DNA from: Desulfobulbaceae bacterium
GTDB taxonomy: Bacteria > Desulfobacterota > Desulfobulbia > Desulfobulbales > SURF-16
DNA length: 64,000 nucleotides
NCBI GenBank assembly: GCA_020444175.1
Contig: JAHLLM010000016.1
Coordinates: 1 to 64,000, forward strand
Direction: 5' to 3'
Shown here: positions 55,684 to 63,321 of the stretch, piece after piece
How positions within the stretch are numbered: the stretch's first letter is position 1
How the letters are laid out: each line of letters starts with the position of its first letter
Translations under genes and position numbers: made by a program
Notes under the pieces: model-generated
Told to the model about the DNA's origin: nothing
Databases searched by the model: none
The model's input: only the letters and a program-made list of their open reading frames with translations

Positions 55684-56262
55684 TTACTTTTTCTCACAAT
55701 TCATAACTTCTTTGTATCTATAGCATGTGGTTATATGGTCATTGACCATTCCGACTGCCTGCATAAATGCATAGCAAATGGTTGACCCTGCAAACTTAAA
55801 ACCTTTCTTCTTGAGTGCTTTACTCATTGCATCTGATTCTTTCGTTGTTGCAGGTATTTCTGAGACTGTTTCCCAGCAATTTATAATTGGCTCATCCCCG
55901 ACAAATGACCATATGAAATTCTTAAAAGACCCGTGGTCTTTCATGACCTGCAAATAGGCTTGCGCGTTTTGCCTTGCTGCCGCTACTTTCAATCTGTTGC
56001 GAATGATACCGGGATCTTGCAACAGTTTCTGTATTTTTTTATCTGTCCATTGTGCCATTTTCTCAGGATCAAAATCATCATAGGCTTTTCTGTAGGTCCG
56101 GCGGCGTTTGAGTATTGTTATCCAGCTCAGTCCAGCTTGAGAGCCCTCAAGTATGAGCATCTCAAACAAAGCACGATCATCATAGACTGGAACACCCCAT
56201 TCCTTATCATGATAATCCAGGTATATCGCATCACTGGTTAGCCAATCGCATCTTTTTTTCAT
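55684..56262 (-). CDS. tag: DNA-3-methyladenine glycosylase I
   Basis: The 192-residue base-excision repair enzyme removes 3-methyladenine from alkylated DNA. Family marks are clear: 'RCDWLTSDAIYLDYHDKEWG' at the N-terminus, 'FEMLILEGSQAGLSWITIL', and zinc ligands Cys4, His17 and the C-terminal 'DHITTC'. 'SFVGDEPIINCW' corresponds to the Tag middle region. Length is normal. It lies on the minus strand with the accessory genes, but no attC-like site was found directly after it. Confidence 0.95.
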   Translation of the reverse strand: MKKRCDWLTSDAIYLDYHDKEWGVPVYDDRALFEMLILEGSQAGLSWITILKRRRTYRKAYDDFDPEKMAQWTDKKIQKLLQDPGIIRNRLKVAAARQNAQAYLQVMKDHGSFKNFIWSFVGDEPIINCWETVSEIPATTKESDAMSKALKKKGFKFAGSTICYAFMQAVGMVNDHITTCYRYKEVMNCEKK

Positions 56263-56404
56263 ATTTTTGGTCTTATGATCTTTCCATCAGTGGCAGTGGA
56301 CATAATTGTTGCAAAATCGCTGTAGTTAAGGTTTATTTCCAACAATAATTCGCTCTCTTTTCAGTGAATAAAGGCAACCAGACGCCGTTTCGATTCCTGT
56401 ATCT

Positions 56405-56956
56405 TTATTCCCGCCAGTGCTGAGGTTGATTCAGTACCTCAGAACAGAGTACTTTTCCTTTTACTCGCCCAATAACTCCAGAACGTAATTCCTGCACCAT
56501 CCAAGCACCTGCATGCTCTTCCGGAATATGATATGGGGCTTCGTAACCCAGTATTCCTGCGGGAGTAAAACCTGAACGAGGATAATAATCCGCATGACCT
56601 AAAACAAAGACTAATTCAACACCCGATTGTTTTAATTGATTCAATCCCTCTTGAATGAGCTTGTTGCCAACTCCTTTGCCTTGAAAATCAGGGAGCACAG
56701 CCAGCGGTGCAAGTATTTGGGCTGTAACCGGCTCAGTTGTTTGGATAATTTTTACTTTTGTAAAGAGTATGTGTCCTATGATTTTCTCATTTTCAATAGC
56801 CACCAGAGAAAGTATTGGAATTGCTGTGTTGTCGTCGAGTAATCCACGAACAAGATCGGCAATTTCTGGTCCTTTTTGCTCTCCAAATGCTTTTATATGG
56901 ATATTTTCTATTTCCGGTCTATCTGATTTGCAAGACTGTCTAATTTCCAATGTCAT
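56405..56956 (-). CDS. GNAT-family N-acetyltransferase (YhbS-like)
   Basis: The 183-residue protein has the acetyl-CoA-binding GNAT motif A 'LAVLPDFQGKGVGNKLIQEGL' (cut here at 'DFQGKGVGNKLI') and the YhbS-type 'VFVLGHADYYPRSGFTPAG' ending. It should transfer an acetyl group from acetyl-CoA to an unknown small molecule or protein. AGGAT lies before the start. GNAT genes are frequent integron cassettes, and an attC-like hairpin lies just upstream at 56978-57039. Confidence 0.88.
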   Translation of the reverse strand: MTLEIRQSCKSDRPEIENIHIKAFGEQKGPEIADLVRGLLDDNTAIPILSLVAIENEKIIGHILFTKVKIIQTTEPVTAQILAPLAVLPDFQGKGVGNKLIQEGLNQLKQSGVELVFVLGHADYYPRSGFTPAGILGYEAPYHIPEEHAGAWMVQELRSGVIGRVKGKVLCSEVLNQPQHWRE

Positions 56957-56977
56957 ATCCTACAGTTACACTGTTTA

Positions 56978-57039
56978 TGCCGCAAACAACCGGAACAAAT
57001 GGAGAGTCGCGGAATTTGCCTCCGCGTTCATTTGCGGCA
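56978..57039 (-). repeat. Hairpin, possibly an attC-like site
   Basis: Outer arms TGCCGCAAA and TTTGCGGCA are perfect; inner CGCGGA/TCCGCG pair as well, and AAC/GTT triplets sit between the arms as in attC sites. It lies between rsgA and the GNAT gene. A plain hairpin is an alternative. Confidence 0.35.
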
Positions 57040-57081
57040 TTATGTATTCTCCGATTTTCCTGCAACAACTGTAATTTCAGG

Positions 57082-57130
57082 GAACTCTGCTGCGCCAACA
57101 GAGCTTAAGACGTCAGCGCCGCAGACGTTC
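57082..57130 (-). repeat. attC-like site after rsgA-like gene
   Basis: GAACTCTGCTGCGCC pairs with GGCGCTG-complement in AGCGCCGCAGACGTTC, with single extrahelical bases as in integron attC sites. It lies about 30 bp beyond the 3' end of the rsgA-like gene on the minus strand. The inner GTCAGCGCCGC string recurs in the site at 63231. Confidence 0.5.
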
Positions 57131-57160
57131 TCGGCATCAAGCTCCCCTGTTTGCCCGTTG

Positions 57161-58243
57161 CTATCTTTGCCTTTTTTTGTGTTTCATTACGTTTTTGCAG
57201 TGTTTCCCAAACTGCTTGTCTTTTTTTCTTTTCTCCAAATATGACATTTCATTGTAAGTGGACTCTTTGGTCATTTTTATATAATTTTGATAACGCTCAG
57301 CAGGCAACAGACCCTTTTCAACAGCATCCAAAACAGCACATCCTTTTTCTCCGACATGGGCACAATCATTGAAGTGACATTTTTCAGACAGCGTTATTAT
57401 TTCGGAAAATGTCTCTTCAAGTCCGGTATCTACTGAGAAATTCCCCAGCTCACGCATACCTGGCGTGTCAACGACCATTGCTCCGGAACCCAGTTTAATA
57501 AGTTGCCTGTGCGTTGTGGCATGCCGTCCTTTACTTTCCTTCTTGCTGACCGTTTTTGTTGTATAAGCTGATTCTCCGATGAGGTTATTTATCAGCGTTG
57601 TTTTGCCAACGCCTGATGATCCCAACAAGCAGTATGTTTGTCCAGGGAGCATAATTTCTTTTACCCTGTCCAAACCGTAGTCGTTTTCATTACTGAAGGG
57701 AATAACCTGCAGGCGTGGCATAATCTTCTGAATTTCATTGATTCGGTTTGTAATATTCTCAATTGCAAGCAGGTCACTTTTGCTCAGCAGTACAACAGGT
57801 TGGATATTGCTTTCGTTGACCATGACAAGATAACGCTCAAGACGACGGATGTTAAAATTTTCATTCAGAGACTGAACGATGAATGCAACATCGATATTGG
57901 CTGCAATCAACTGATAATCTACTTTTTTCCCGGGTGTTTTTCTTTTCAGTAAAGATTTCCGCGATAAGACTTCGTGAATTATTGCGAATGTATCTTCATC
58001 ATAAAAATTAACCAAGACCCAATCACCTACTGCCGGATAATCAGTTGGGGATGACGCGCTGAATATGAGTTTCCCAACCAGTTCCGCTAAAACATCAACC
58101 TCACCATTGCTTACGGTATAGCTGTCTTTATGGACAGCGACCACTCTTGCTAAATCAAATTGTTCCAGGCTCTCAGGGGCAACTGATGCCTGTATCCCTT
58201 TGCTCAATCCTATATTTTCTAAATTATTCGCCATATTATTCAT
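57161..58243 (-). CDS. rsgA: Ribosome small subunit-dependent GTPase (RsgA family)
   Basis: The 360-residue circularly permuted GTPase helps mature the 30S subunit. It has an N-terminal OB-fold (about 30-105), then motifs in permuted order: G4 'LLSKSD' (about 152-157), G1 'GSSGVGKTTL' (208-217), G2-like Thr in 'RHATTHRQL' (about 240-248), G3 'VDTPGMRE' (258-265), and a zinc-binding 'CHFNDCAHVGEKGC' (289-302). The divergent N-terminus 'MANNLENIGLSKGIQ' marks the longer YloQ-like subgroup sometimes found as an accessory paralogue. It is followed by an attC-like site, so it may be a cassette copy, not the housekeeping gene. Confidence 0.92.
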   Translation of the reverse strand: MNNMANNLENIGLSKGIQASVAPESLEQFDLARVVAVHKDSYTVSNGEVDVLAELVGKLIFSASSPTDYPAVGDWVLVNFYDEDTFAIIHEVLSRKSLLKRKTPGKKVDYQLIAANIDVAFIVQSLNENFNIRRLERYLVMVNESNIQPVVLLSKSDLLAIENITNRINEIQKIMPRLQVIPFSNENDYGLDRVKEIMLPGQTYCLLGSSGVGKTTLINNLIGESAYTTKTVSKKESKGRHATTHRQLIKLGSGAMVVDTPGMRELGNFSVDTGLEETFSEIITLSEKCHFNDCAHVGEKGCAVLDAVEKGLLPAERYQNYIKMTKESTYNEMSYLEKRKKDKQFGKHCKNVMKHKKRQR

Positions 58244-58392
58244 GTAAAACTAAAGCACTTAACGCTAAGCGAAGACGCGCGCCTAGCCTGGGTTGGAAGA
58301 GTTTGAGTTGTGTATTGACATGACCGAAGACGATTTGAAAAAGCGCCAGTTTATGCGTTGCACTCAAGCCTGTTATTGGGTTGCAAGGTGAC

Positions 58393-58926
58393 TTATGCGG
58401 TATTTTGAGACCATTTTCTGATGTCGTTTATTTCTTCAGCGTGTAATCCGAGTGATTCAAGAAAATCTTGATGTCCTTCGGGCATTGACCGCTCAAACTC
58501 CATGTGCCACTTGCGCATACCGTTTTCATCAAGCCCCGCAGACTGTAAAAGACCAACCCACACGGCTTTTGTAATAATTTTGGTGGATTTTAACAATTCG
58601 TCATCGCCGAGAAGTTTGATAATAACATTTTGCTGCAATCTTAACTTCTGCATTTCAGTGTTAATCTGATCGATCCGTTTTTGTAAAATCCCGGCAACAG
58701 CTGTGTTGTCTGAATCAATAATGTGCCGTATGTCTTCAAGCGATATTCCTGTGCTCCGTAATGAACATATCCTCTGAAGCCTTTCAGAGTCCTTTTGCGT
58801 GTAAACCCTGTAATTGGCATCAGTCCTCAGTGTGGGCTTCAGCAAATCGACAGAGTCGTAATGCAGCAATGTACTTCGGGATAAGCCGAACTTTTTAGCA
58901 AGTTGCGAAATAGAATATTGTTTCAT
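58393..58926 (-). CDS. MerR-family regulator with C-terminal 'MRKWH...PEGHQ' domain
   Basis: The 177-residue regulator has a MerR winged HTH (1-70, 'YSISQLAKKFGLSRSTLLHYD' region, with 'GISLEDIRHII'), a dimerisation helix (about 75-110) and a C-terminal helical domain (about 122-177) with 'GMRKWHMEFERSMPEGHQDF' and 'LESLGLHAEEINDIRKWS'. The same domain forms the whole of the 62-residue protein at 59162-59350 upstream on this strand. What the domain binds is unknown. The 139-bp repeat lies between the two genes. Confidence 0.88.
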   Translation of the reverse strand: MKQYSISQLAKKFGLSRSTLLHYDSVDLLKPTLRTDANYRVYTQKDSERLQRICSLRSTGISLEDIRHIIDSDNTAVAGILQKRIDQINTEMQKLRLQQNVIIKLLGDDELLKSTKIITKAVWVGLLQSAGLDENGMRKWHMEFERSMPEGHQDFLESLGLHAEEINDIRKWSQNTA

Positions 58927-58978
58927 TTCTGACCCGCTCTCCAGACAACCGTTTCTGTATTGATCAAAATGGTTATAA

Positions 58979-59117
58979 ACAATTCTCAGTTAAAAATTGC
59001 CACTTTCCTGTCGCCAAGTTTCCAATACTGGATTCCCGCCTCCGCGGGAATGACATAATCAAGCCCACCGTCACTCCCGCGGAGGCGGGAGTCTAGAGGT
59101 TGGCTACTGAGAATTGT
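58979..59117 (-). repeat. 139-bp structured repeat, copy 2 (inverted)
   Basis: Ends ACAATTCTCAGT and ACTGAGAATTGT; reverse complement nearly identical to 55520-55658 and of exactly the same length. The two inverted copies bracket tag, GNAT, rsgA and merR (about 3.3 kb). Here it lies between the MerR gene and the 62-residue gene. Confidence 0.85.
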
Positions 59118-59161
59118 ATTGAGGCAATTTAATCAAAAAACGGTTGTTTGGAGTAAAAAAG

Positions 59162-59350
59162 TTAGTTTAAATTTTGCCTGATTTCCTTTATGCGGGATTT
59201 CTCTACTCCAAGCCATTCAAGAAAATTTTGATGCCCCTCAGGATGTTTTTTTTCAAAAACCTGATGCCATTTTCGCATATCATCATCTGACAAACCAGTT
59301 TCGGCAAAAATTTCTTTCCATTGATCTACTGTGACTCTTTCCATTGTCAT
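59162..59350 (-). CDS. 62-residue stand-alone homologue of the MerR C-terminal domain
   Basis: The small protein reads 'WKEIFAETGLSDDDMRKWHQ' then 'VFEKKHPEGHQNFLEWLGV' and 'KEIRQ'. It aligns without gaps to residues about 122-173 of the MerR regulator: shared W, GL, MRKWH, FE, PEGHQ, FLE, LG and IR. AAAGGAG three bases before ATG 59350 supports expression. It may share the regulator's ligand or form mixed dimers, either helping or titrating it; this is inference. No DNA-binding part is present. Confidence 0.8.
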   Translation of the reverse strand: MTMERVTVDQWKEIFAETGLSDDDMRKWHQVFEKKHPEGHQNFLEWLGVEKSRIKEIRQNLN

Positions 59351-59465
59351 GTTCTCCTTTAGTTAAGATGAGATGAATATTGAAAGGAAAGAGGTACACT
59401 GTCAAGCTATAGACGGGTCAATAATTTTTTTAAGTTTTTAAGATAATGATCGCTTGTATTTGATC

Positions 59466-59570
59466 CACGCAACCTGCCCGCCGACCAGTTGGCAATCACG
59501 TTTCCGAAAAGGAAAGATTTGAGTTGCCACTAAAAAAATAGCAGGGCTTGCGGGTCAGGGCCAACAAATA
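59466..59570 (-). repeat. Degenerate attC-like site
   Basis: CAACCTGCCCGCCGACCAG and AGGGCTTGCGGGTCAGG pair over CCTG-CCCGC with a bulged base, the same core as the site at 61739. Outer arms are poor (TATTTG pairing only). It lies downstream of the DUF2007-like gene on the minus strand. Confidence 0.4.
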
Positions 59571-59623
59571 AGGCCAGATTGTGAGAGTGAAGCGAACAAG
59601 AATCTAACATAGTTTGTAATACA

Positions 59624-59896
59624 TTATTCATGTTCTTCATCTTTATCGTCAAAACGCTTCAAACCGCTATATGCTGAGGATAGCACAACATCTTGTATAA
59701 TCTCTCGAGTTTTTGCCACTTCTTCCTTCTTCACCATTAACCTCATTGGCACGGAATGGAAGATATATTGTGCAACATGTTCACCTTGGACAAAATAGGT
59801 TATACCCTCGGCATCTAAAATGGATTTAAGGAAAATAAGATCTCCGGAACTCTGAGTTTCTAAAACCAACTCATATTTTACAAATTCATCTTCCAT
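59624..59896 (-). CDS. DUF2007-like small protein
   Basis: The 90-residue protein resembles the DUF2007 'putative signal transducing' fold: 'YELVLETQSSGDLIFLKSIL' (residues about 8-27), 'AEGITYFVQGEH' and 'PMRLMVKKEEVAKTREII', a ferredoxin-like alpha/beta pattern, plus a charged tail 'KRFDDKDEEHE'. Function unknown. It is probably soluble. The ribosome site is weak, and an attC-like site follows it. Confidence 0.7.
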   Translation of the reverse strand: MEDEFVKYELVLETQSSGDLIFLKSILDAEGITYFVQGEHVAQYIFHSVPMRLMVKKEEVAKTREIIQDVVLSSAYSGLKRFDDKDEEHE

Positions 59897-60024
59897 AATT
59901 CTATTTTGTATCGTTTGCTCCTTACTGCCCTGCCGGCTAGTCTATTTTTATGGCCTTTCACTGAAAACTTTTCATTTGGCCTTGTGCTCCCGCAAATTCT
60001 GCACCAATGTCCCACTTCCGGCTC

Positions 60025-60276
60025 CTATATGCCGGTATAGTTTAGCTCAGGCAACTCTTCAGGCGGAACTAAAACTCGGATAGTTCTTGCCTGTCTTGGC
60101 ACCCGCTGGATAAGTCCATTTTCTTCTAGTTTCAAAATCATTTGATGGACTGTGGGAGGAGTAACCCGGAAATATTTTTGTATATCTGCTTCAGCAGGAG
60201 GTTGACGGTTAATCTTTGTGTAATGGTAAATATAGGCCAAATACTGCCCCTGTTTTTTGGTAAATTGAAATGTCAT
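60025..60276 (-). CDS. LexA/MarR-like winged-helix DNA-binding protein
   Basis: The 83-residue protein is a single winged HTH: 'TKKQGQYLAYIYHYTKINRQPPAEADIQKYF' region with 'PPTVHQMILKLEENGLIQRVP' as recognition helix and 'RQARTIRVLVPPEELP' as wing, very like the N-terminal domain of LexA but without the protease part. It probably represses a nearby target. Its 5' end abuts the transposase remnant at 60305-60439. Confidence 0.75.
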   Translation of the reverse strand: MTFQFTKKQGQYLAYIYHYTKINRQPPAEADIQKYFRVTPPTVHQMILKLEENGLIQRVPRQARTIRVLVPPEELPELNYTGI

Positions 60277-60304
60277 TGCATTGCCAATGGTATTTTTTGT
60301 TTTT

Positions 60305-60439
60305 TCATTTTGCCTGAAAAAGCCATTGGAGCCATTTTCGCCTATCTTTTACCAGTTTAAGCAAGAATTCTCGTTTGTGGAATCGATGTGTGAGATGCCA
60401 TACTTGTCCGGGAATATAATGTCTATCGGCTCTGGCCAT
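60305..60439 (-). pseudogene. REP-type transposase N-terminal fragment
   Basis: A 44-codon frame, MARADRHYIPGQVWHLTHRF through 'RRKWLQWLFQAK' and then a stop, is homologous to the N-terminus of the remnant at 3389-3592. The rest of the gene is missing. The matching inverted-repeat end GCGTGGTCCGACCCC lies at 60546-60560 with a similar spacer, so this is a second, more decayed element. Confidence 0.75.
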
Positions 60440-60545
60440 AATTGCTACAAATTCCCTATAATCACGTTTTTGACCCCAAAATCATGACTATAAGGCCATA
60501 AAAGCATTGTTCTCAACACTTATTCTTTATATTTTCAGCTAATTA

Positions 60546-60560
60546 GCGTGGTCCGACCCC
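60546..60560. repeat. Right-end repeat of REP-type transposase element
   Basis: GCGTGGTCCGACCCC matches the 3698-3712 end at 14 of 15 positions. No left-end partner was found nearby. Confidence 0.6.
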
Positions 60561-60596
60561 AGACCGCAGACCGCCTTTTGCCTTGTGAAGGCTAAC

Positions 60597-60712
60597 GCCA
60601 AACATCACCCGCCGCCAACCAGCCGAGGAAAGACTTGGCCGTGGTAAACAACGTTGAACTACCACCAAAAACCGGCAGGGTTAAGCGGTCGGTGTGTATG
60701 TAATTGTTCGGC
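60597..60712 (-). repeat. attC-like site after Mrr-like gene
   Basis: Outer boxes GCCAAAC and GTTCGGC pair (one mismatch), and inner CACCCGCCGCCAACC pairs with GGTTAAGCGGTCGGTG leaving bulged bases. It sits about 95 bp beyond the Mrr-like gene's 3' end on the minus strand, where a cassette attC would be. Length 116 bp is within the attC range. Confidence 0.55.
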
Positions 60713-60807
60713 GATTTTTGCCGGTTTTTTTTTGATGCGAGCAATAAAAATGTTGCCATTCTCATGTATTATGGCTCCATCGCCGAGATCAGTGGAATAC
60801 GCAACCC

Positions 60808-61647
60808 TCATTGAAACTTGCGTGTATATTTACATTTGGGATACCCCGTGCATCCGTAAAATTTCCCATAAGGCCCTCTTCGTTTACGCAAAGGCAGATA
60901 ACACTTAGGGCACAAATTTGATTGGTTTGCTGGAGTAACAAAATTTGCTGGCACCACTTCATCTTCTGGATAATATTGACGAATCAGTGACGACAATTCG
61001 TCAAGCTCAATTAACCTTATAGGCTTGTTCTTCACCCACTCTCTTGCTTGTCTGGAAACTTTTCCGGTGGTGACGACTACCCCATATTGGGCTTTAAATG
61101 AGTGCATAGTCCCATACAAGTCACGGAGAATAGGCTCCCCTACAGAACCTTGTACACGCTTTGCTTGAAGAATGGTTATATCTCCATTTTTTTTTAAAAT
61201 TCCGTCAGCACCGCTGTCACCTGTATATGGAGTGGATTCAACAGTGTATCCCATTCGGCTATGGAGATCACAAGCGAGTTTCTCAAAATCTAAAGGATCA
61301 ATTTTTTTTAAAAAAGATGGTAGCCTTATATTTTGAATATACTGACGATGCTCTTGAGCTCGTTTGTCACGCTCAGCTTTGATACGTCTTTTTTCATTCG
61401 CAACATACTCAGCTTTTCTTTTTTCAACTTCAGCTACGCATTTATTGCATAGTTGATGATTATTAAAAGCCCGTTTTATTCCATGGCTGCATGGACGCAG
61501 GTGATCTTTCAGGAAAAAGAAACCTTTAATAACGACAAAAATAAATATACACCCCCCAATAACCAACCAAACAATATCTCCCCAAATATCATTAAGCCAC
61601 ATAATAACCATGGCCCAAAACAAGATACCGAGAATAAGATCAGCCAT
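60808..61647 (-). CDS. Membrane-anchored Mrr-like nuclease with C-terminal zinc finger
   Basis: The 279-residue protein has two N-terminal membrane helices (about 4-22 and 26-47), a charged coiled coil (about 70-105) with Cys53/Cys67/Cys70, a restriction endonuclease-like domain of the Mrr type (about 115-225), and a topoisomerase-type zinc finger (CPKC 246-249, Cys266, Cys272). Catalytic residues are in place: Glu122, 'SGADGI' with Asp148, and Gln161-Ala-Lys163 ('QAK' variant of QxK). It likely cleaves foreign or modified DNA near the membrane. An attC-like site follows. Confidence 0.85.
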   Translation of the reverse strand: MADLILGILFWAMVIMWLNDIWGDIVWLVIGGCIFIFVVIKGFFFLKDHLRPCSHGIKRAFNNHQLCNKCVAEVEKRKAEYVANEKRRIKAERDKRAQEHRQYIQNIRLPSFLKKIDPLDFEKLACDLHSRMGYTVESTPYTGDSGADGILKKNGDITILQAKRVQGSVGEPILRDLYGTMHSFKAQYGVVVTTGKVSRQAREWVKNKPIRLIELDELSSLIRQYYPEDEVVPANFVTPANQSNLCPKCYLPLRKRRGPYGKFYGCTGYPKCKYTRKFQ

Positions 61648-61738
61648 TATGCATCACCGGTTAGTATGGCAGTAAAATATTGGAAAACAATTTTTTGTTT
61701 ACTCCTTTTCTTGTTAACTTCAATAGTATTTTATTAAT

Positions 61739-61863
61739 GCCGAACGTCACGCGTAACCTGCCCGCCAACCAGCTGACACCAAGCCTTTCCGGGAAGGACA
61801 GATTTGAATTGCCACCCAAAAAACGGCAGGGGTTGCGGGTCAGCGTTAACGCGATTGTTCGGC
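61739..61863 (-). repeat. attC-like site after HEPN-like gene
   Basis: Outer boxes GCCGAAC and GTTCGGC are perfect complements. Inner arms CGTAACCTGCCCGC and GCGGGTCAGCGTTAACG pair with bulged bases only on one strand, as in attC. It starts 13 bp beyond the gene's stop on the minus strand. This is the best-formed site of the set. Confidence 0.65.
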
Positions 61864-61875
61864 GATCTATGCCGA

Positions 61876-62739
61876 TTATTTTATGCTGGTTGAGGAATTA
61901 AATTTATCAGTTCCAGCCTCGATCGGTTTTAACCTATGCCGCCTATACCCAAACCTTTTAGCAAAGAGATTGTCCACAAAATCAGTTAAAAGAAAGAAAA
62001 AAACAAAAAACCCATGAAAAATATTCATATCAATAACAATCAATCTATCATTTTCAAGAATACTCGATGCATGAACAATTCTGTGCCGCACTTGTGCTAA
62101 CTTATCTAAAAAATTTAAAGGGTTATTGTATTTTTCTCCCTCATACTCCATTTCAAAGCTATTAAACTGTTTCTTTAAATCTCCTGCTTTGTACTCAATG
62201 TAGAAAGCTTCACTCATCTTGCAAAACTTGCCATCCCATTTTTTTCGCATAAGTATGTCACGGGATTTATCTAAAATATTTTCAGTGATACCTACAAGAG
62301 GAAAAGATTTTTCAAAAAGTTGAAATAAAAATGTTTCAAAAGAACCATAAAACATTACAAAAGCTTGCCGCGTAAGAAGATTTATTCCATTAGTTGTCAT
62401 TCCAATGATGTGGGCAGCAGGCATAGCAATGAAGTTTCCGCCATTAATTTCAAGCTTGATGGGTGTATTTGCCTTTGATGGTAGATTCGGGATAATATCT
62501 TTGTCGTATTTTTCCTTGCAGACATCAAAAGAGTGTTTCGTTATAAAAAGAAGCGATTGTATCTCATTCATCCTTACAAAAAATTGTTTCCGTTCGTCTG
62601 TACAGTCAGTTTCTGATAATACAAACGTGTCCCCTGCGAATGGATCAGGAACCATGTTGAGAGGATTATCTAAGTTTTTAGGCATTTGTTTTTCGTTTAA
62701 TACAATTACGTCGCTGTAAAGCGGTTGGCAATATAGCAC
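61876..62739 (-). CDS. HEPN-like protein with RxxxxH motif
   Basis: The 287-residue (or 268, if it starts at Met20, 62682) helical protein has no recognised full-length family. Near the end of a helical region it has 'LDKLAQVRHRIVHASS', giving Arg218-x4-His223, the HEPN ribonuclease motif. The preceding 'FVMFYGSFETFLFQLFEKSF' resembles the first helix of the RiboL-PSP/MAE-type HEPN group. The 62739 start is a GTG and uncertain. In defence islands such proteins are RNA-cleaving toxins or effectors. Here it stands alone in a probable cassette. Confidence 0.6.
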   Translation of the reverse strand: MLYCQPLYSDVIVLNEKQMPKNLDNPLNMVPDPFAGDTFVLSETDCTDERKQFFVRMNEIQSLLFITKHSFDVCKEKYDKDIIPNLPSKANTPIKLEINGGNFIAMPAAHIIGMTTNGINLLTRQAFVMFYGSFETFLFQLFEKSFPLVGITENILDKSRDILMRKKWDGKFCKMSEAFYIEYKAGDLKKQFNSFEMEYEGEKYNNPLNFLDKLAQVRHRIVHASSILENDRLIVIDMNIFHGFFVFFFLLTDFVDNLFAKRFGYRRHRLKPIEAGTDKFNSSTSIK

Positions 62740-62784
62740 ATTGAAGTTGCTAGGGTGTCTTTAACCGGGACGTTCTGTTGGACT

Positions 62785-63204
62785 TCATTGTTCCTCGGAT
62801 AAATGCTCAGATTTTTCGGACCTCCGAATTAACTCTTTAGTTTTCATAATTGCAGTTTGAAATCCATCATCCAAGAATGCAACAATAGTTGACACAAATA
62901 TACAGGCCACAAAAAAGAGGATAATCCGAAAATTAATAATCAGTGTGATATGGCCAATGGCATATGCAATTGCCCACAGAAATAAAGTAAAAACAGTCAA
63001 ACCAAATATTTGCGAGAAAGCACGAGGCGCTTTTAAAGAAAATATCGCATAGGTTCTTGTCAACAATTGAATAAAAGATGTATTGATCATGCTGCTGGCA
63101 ATAAATAGAAGTATTATATTCAAGGGATACCAGTACCATGCCTTCCCTAAAGCACCCCAGACACCAAAAATGATATCTATGATTAGTGAAGACAGATAGA
63201 TCAT
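62785..63204 (-). CDS. Four-helix membrane protein, unknown function
   Basis: The 139-residue protein has about four hydrophobic helices (residues about 4-20, 26-45, 64-85 and 90-112) and a charged cytoplasmic tail (113-139, 'KTKELIRRSEKSEHLSEEQ'). AAGGAGA lies about ten bases before ATG 63204. It lies between the HEPN-like and Cap15-like genes. No family is recognised. It may belong to the Cap15-side cassette or be a separate cassette whose attC I could not identify. Confidence 0.65.
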   Translation of the reverse strand: MIYLSSLIIDIIFGVWGALGKAWYWYPLNIILLFIASSMINTSFIQLLTRTYAIFSLKAPRAFSQIFGLTVFTLFLWAIAYAIGHITLIINFRIILFFVACIFVSTIVAFLDDGFQTAIMKTKELIRRSEKSEHLSEEQ

Positions 63205-63230
63205 TTTGTGCGCGTCTCCTTTTTTGCACC

Positions 63231-63321
63231 GCCGAACGGCCCCGATAACCTGCCGGGCCCAAATGTTGACCGCGTCAGCGCCGCCGATGTTAACCCGGTC
63301 AGGTTAATTGGATGGTTGGGT
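63231..63321 (-). repeat. attC-like site overlapping the Cap15-like gene end
   Basis: On the minus strand the outer boxes read ACCCAAC (exact RYYYAAC) and GTTCGGC. Inner arms AACCTGACCGGG and CCCGGCAGGTT pair with one bulged base. The stop codon of the Cap15-like gene (63304-63306) lies inside it, as is common for cassette genes. Confidence 0.65.

Noticed and set aside
58260-58372. Possible attC-like pairing AACGC/GCGTT after the MerR gene
   Set aside because: Only the outermost five bases pair convincingly; inner arms are too poor to list.
60709-60731. CGGC-loop-GCCG hairpin followed by nine T residues
   Set aside because: It looks like a plus-strand terminator, but no plus-strand gene lies upstream and it overlaps the attC-like site's outer arm.
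62740-62784. Possible attC between the HEPN-like and membrane-protein genes
   Set aside because: GGTTGGCAA and AACC strings are present but bulges are too large; no outer boxes were found.
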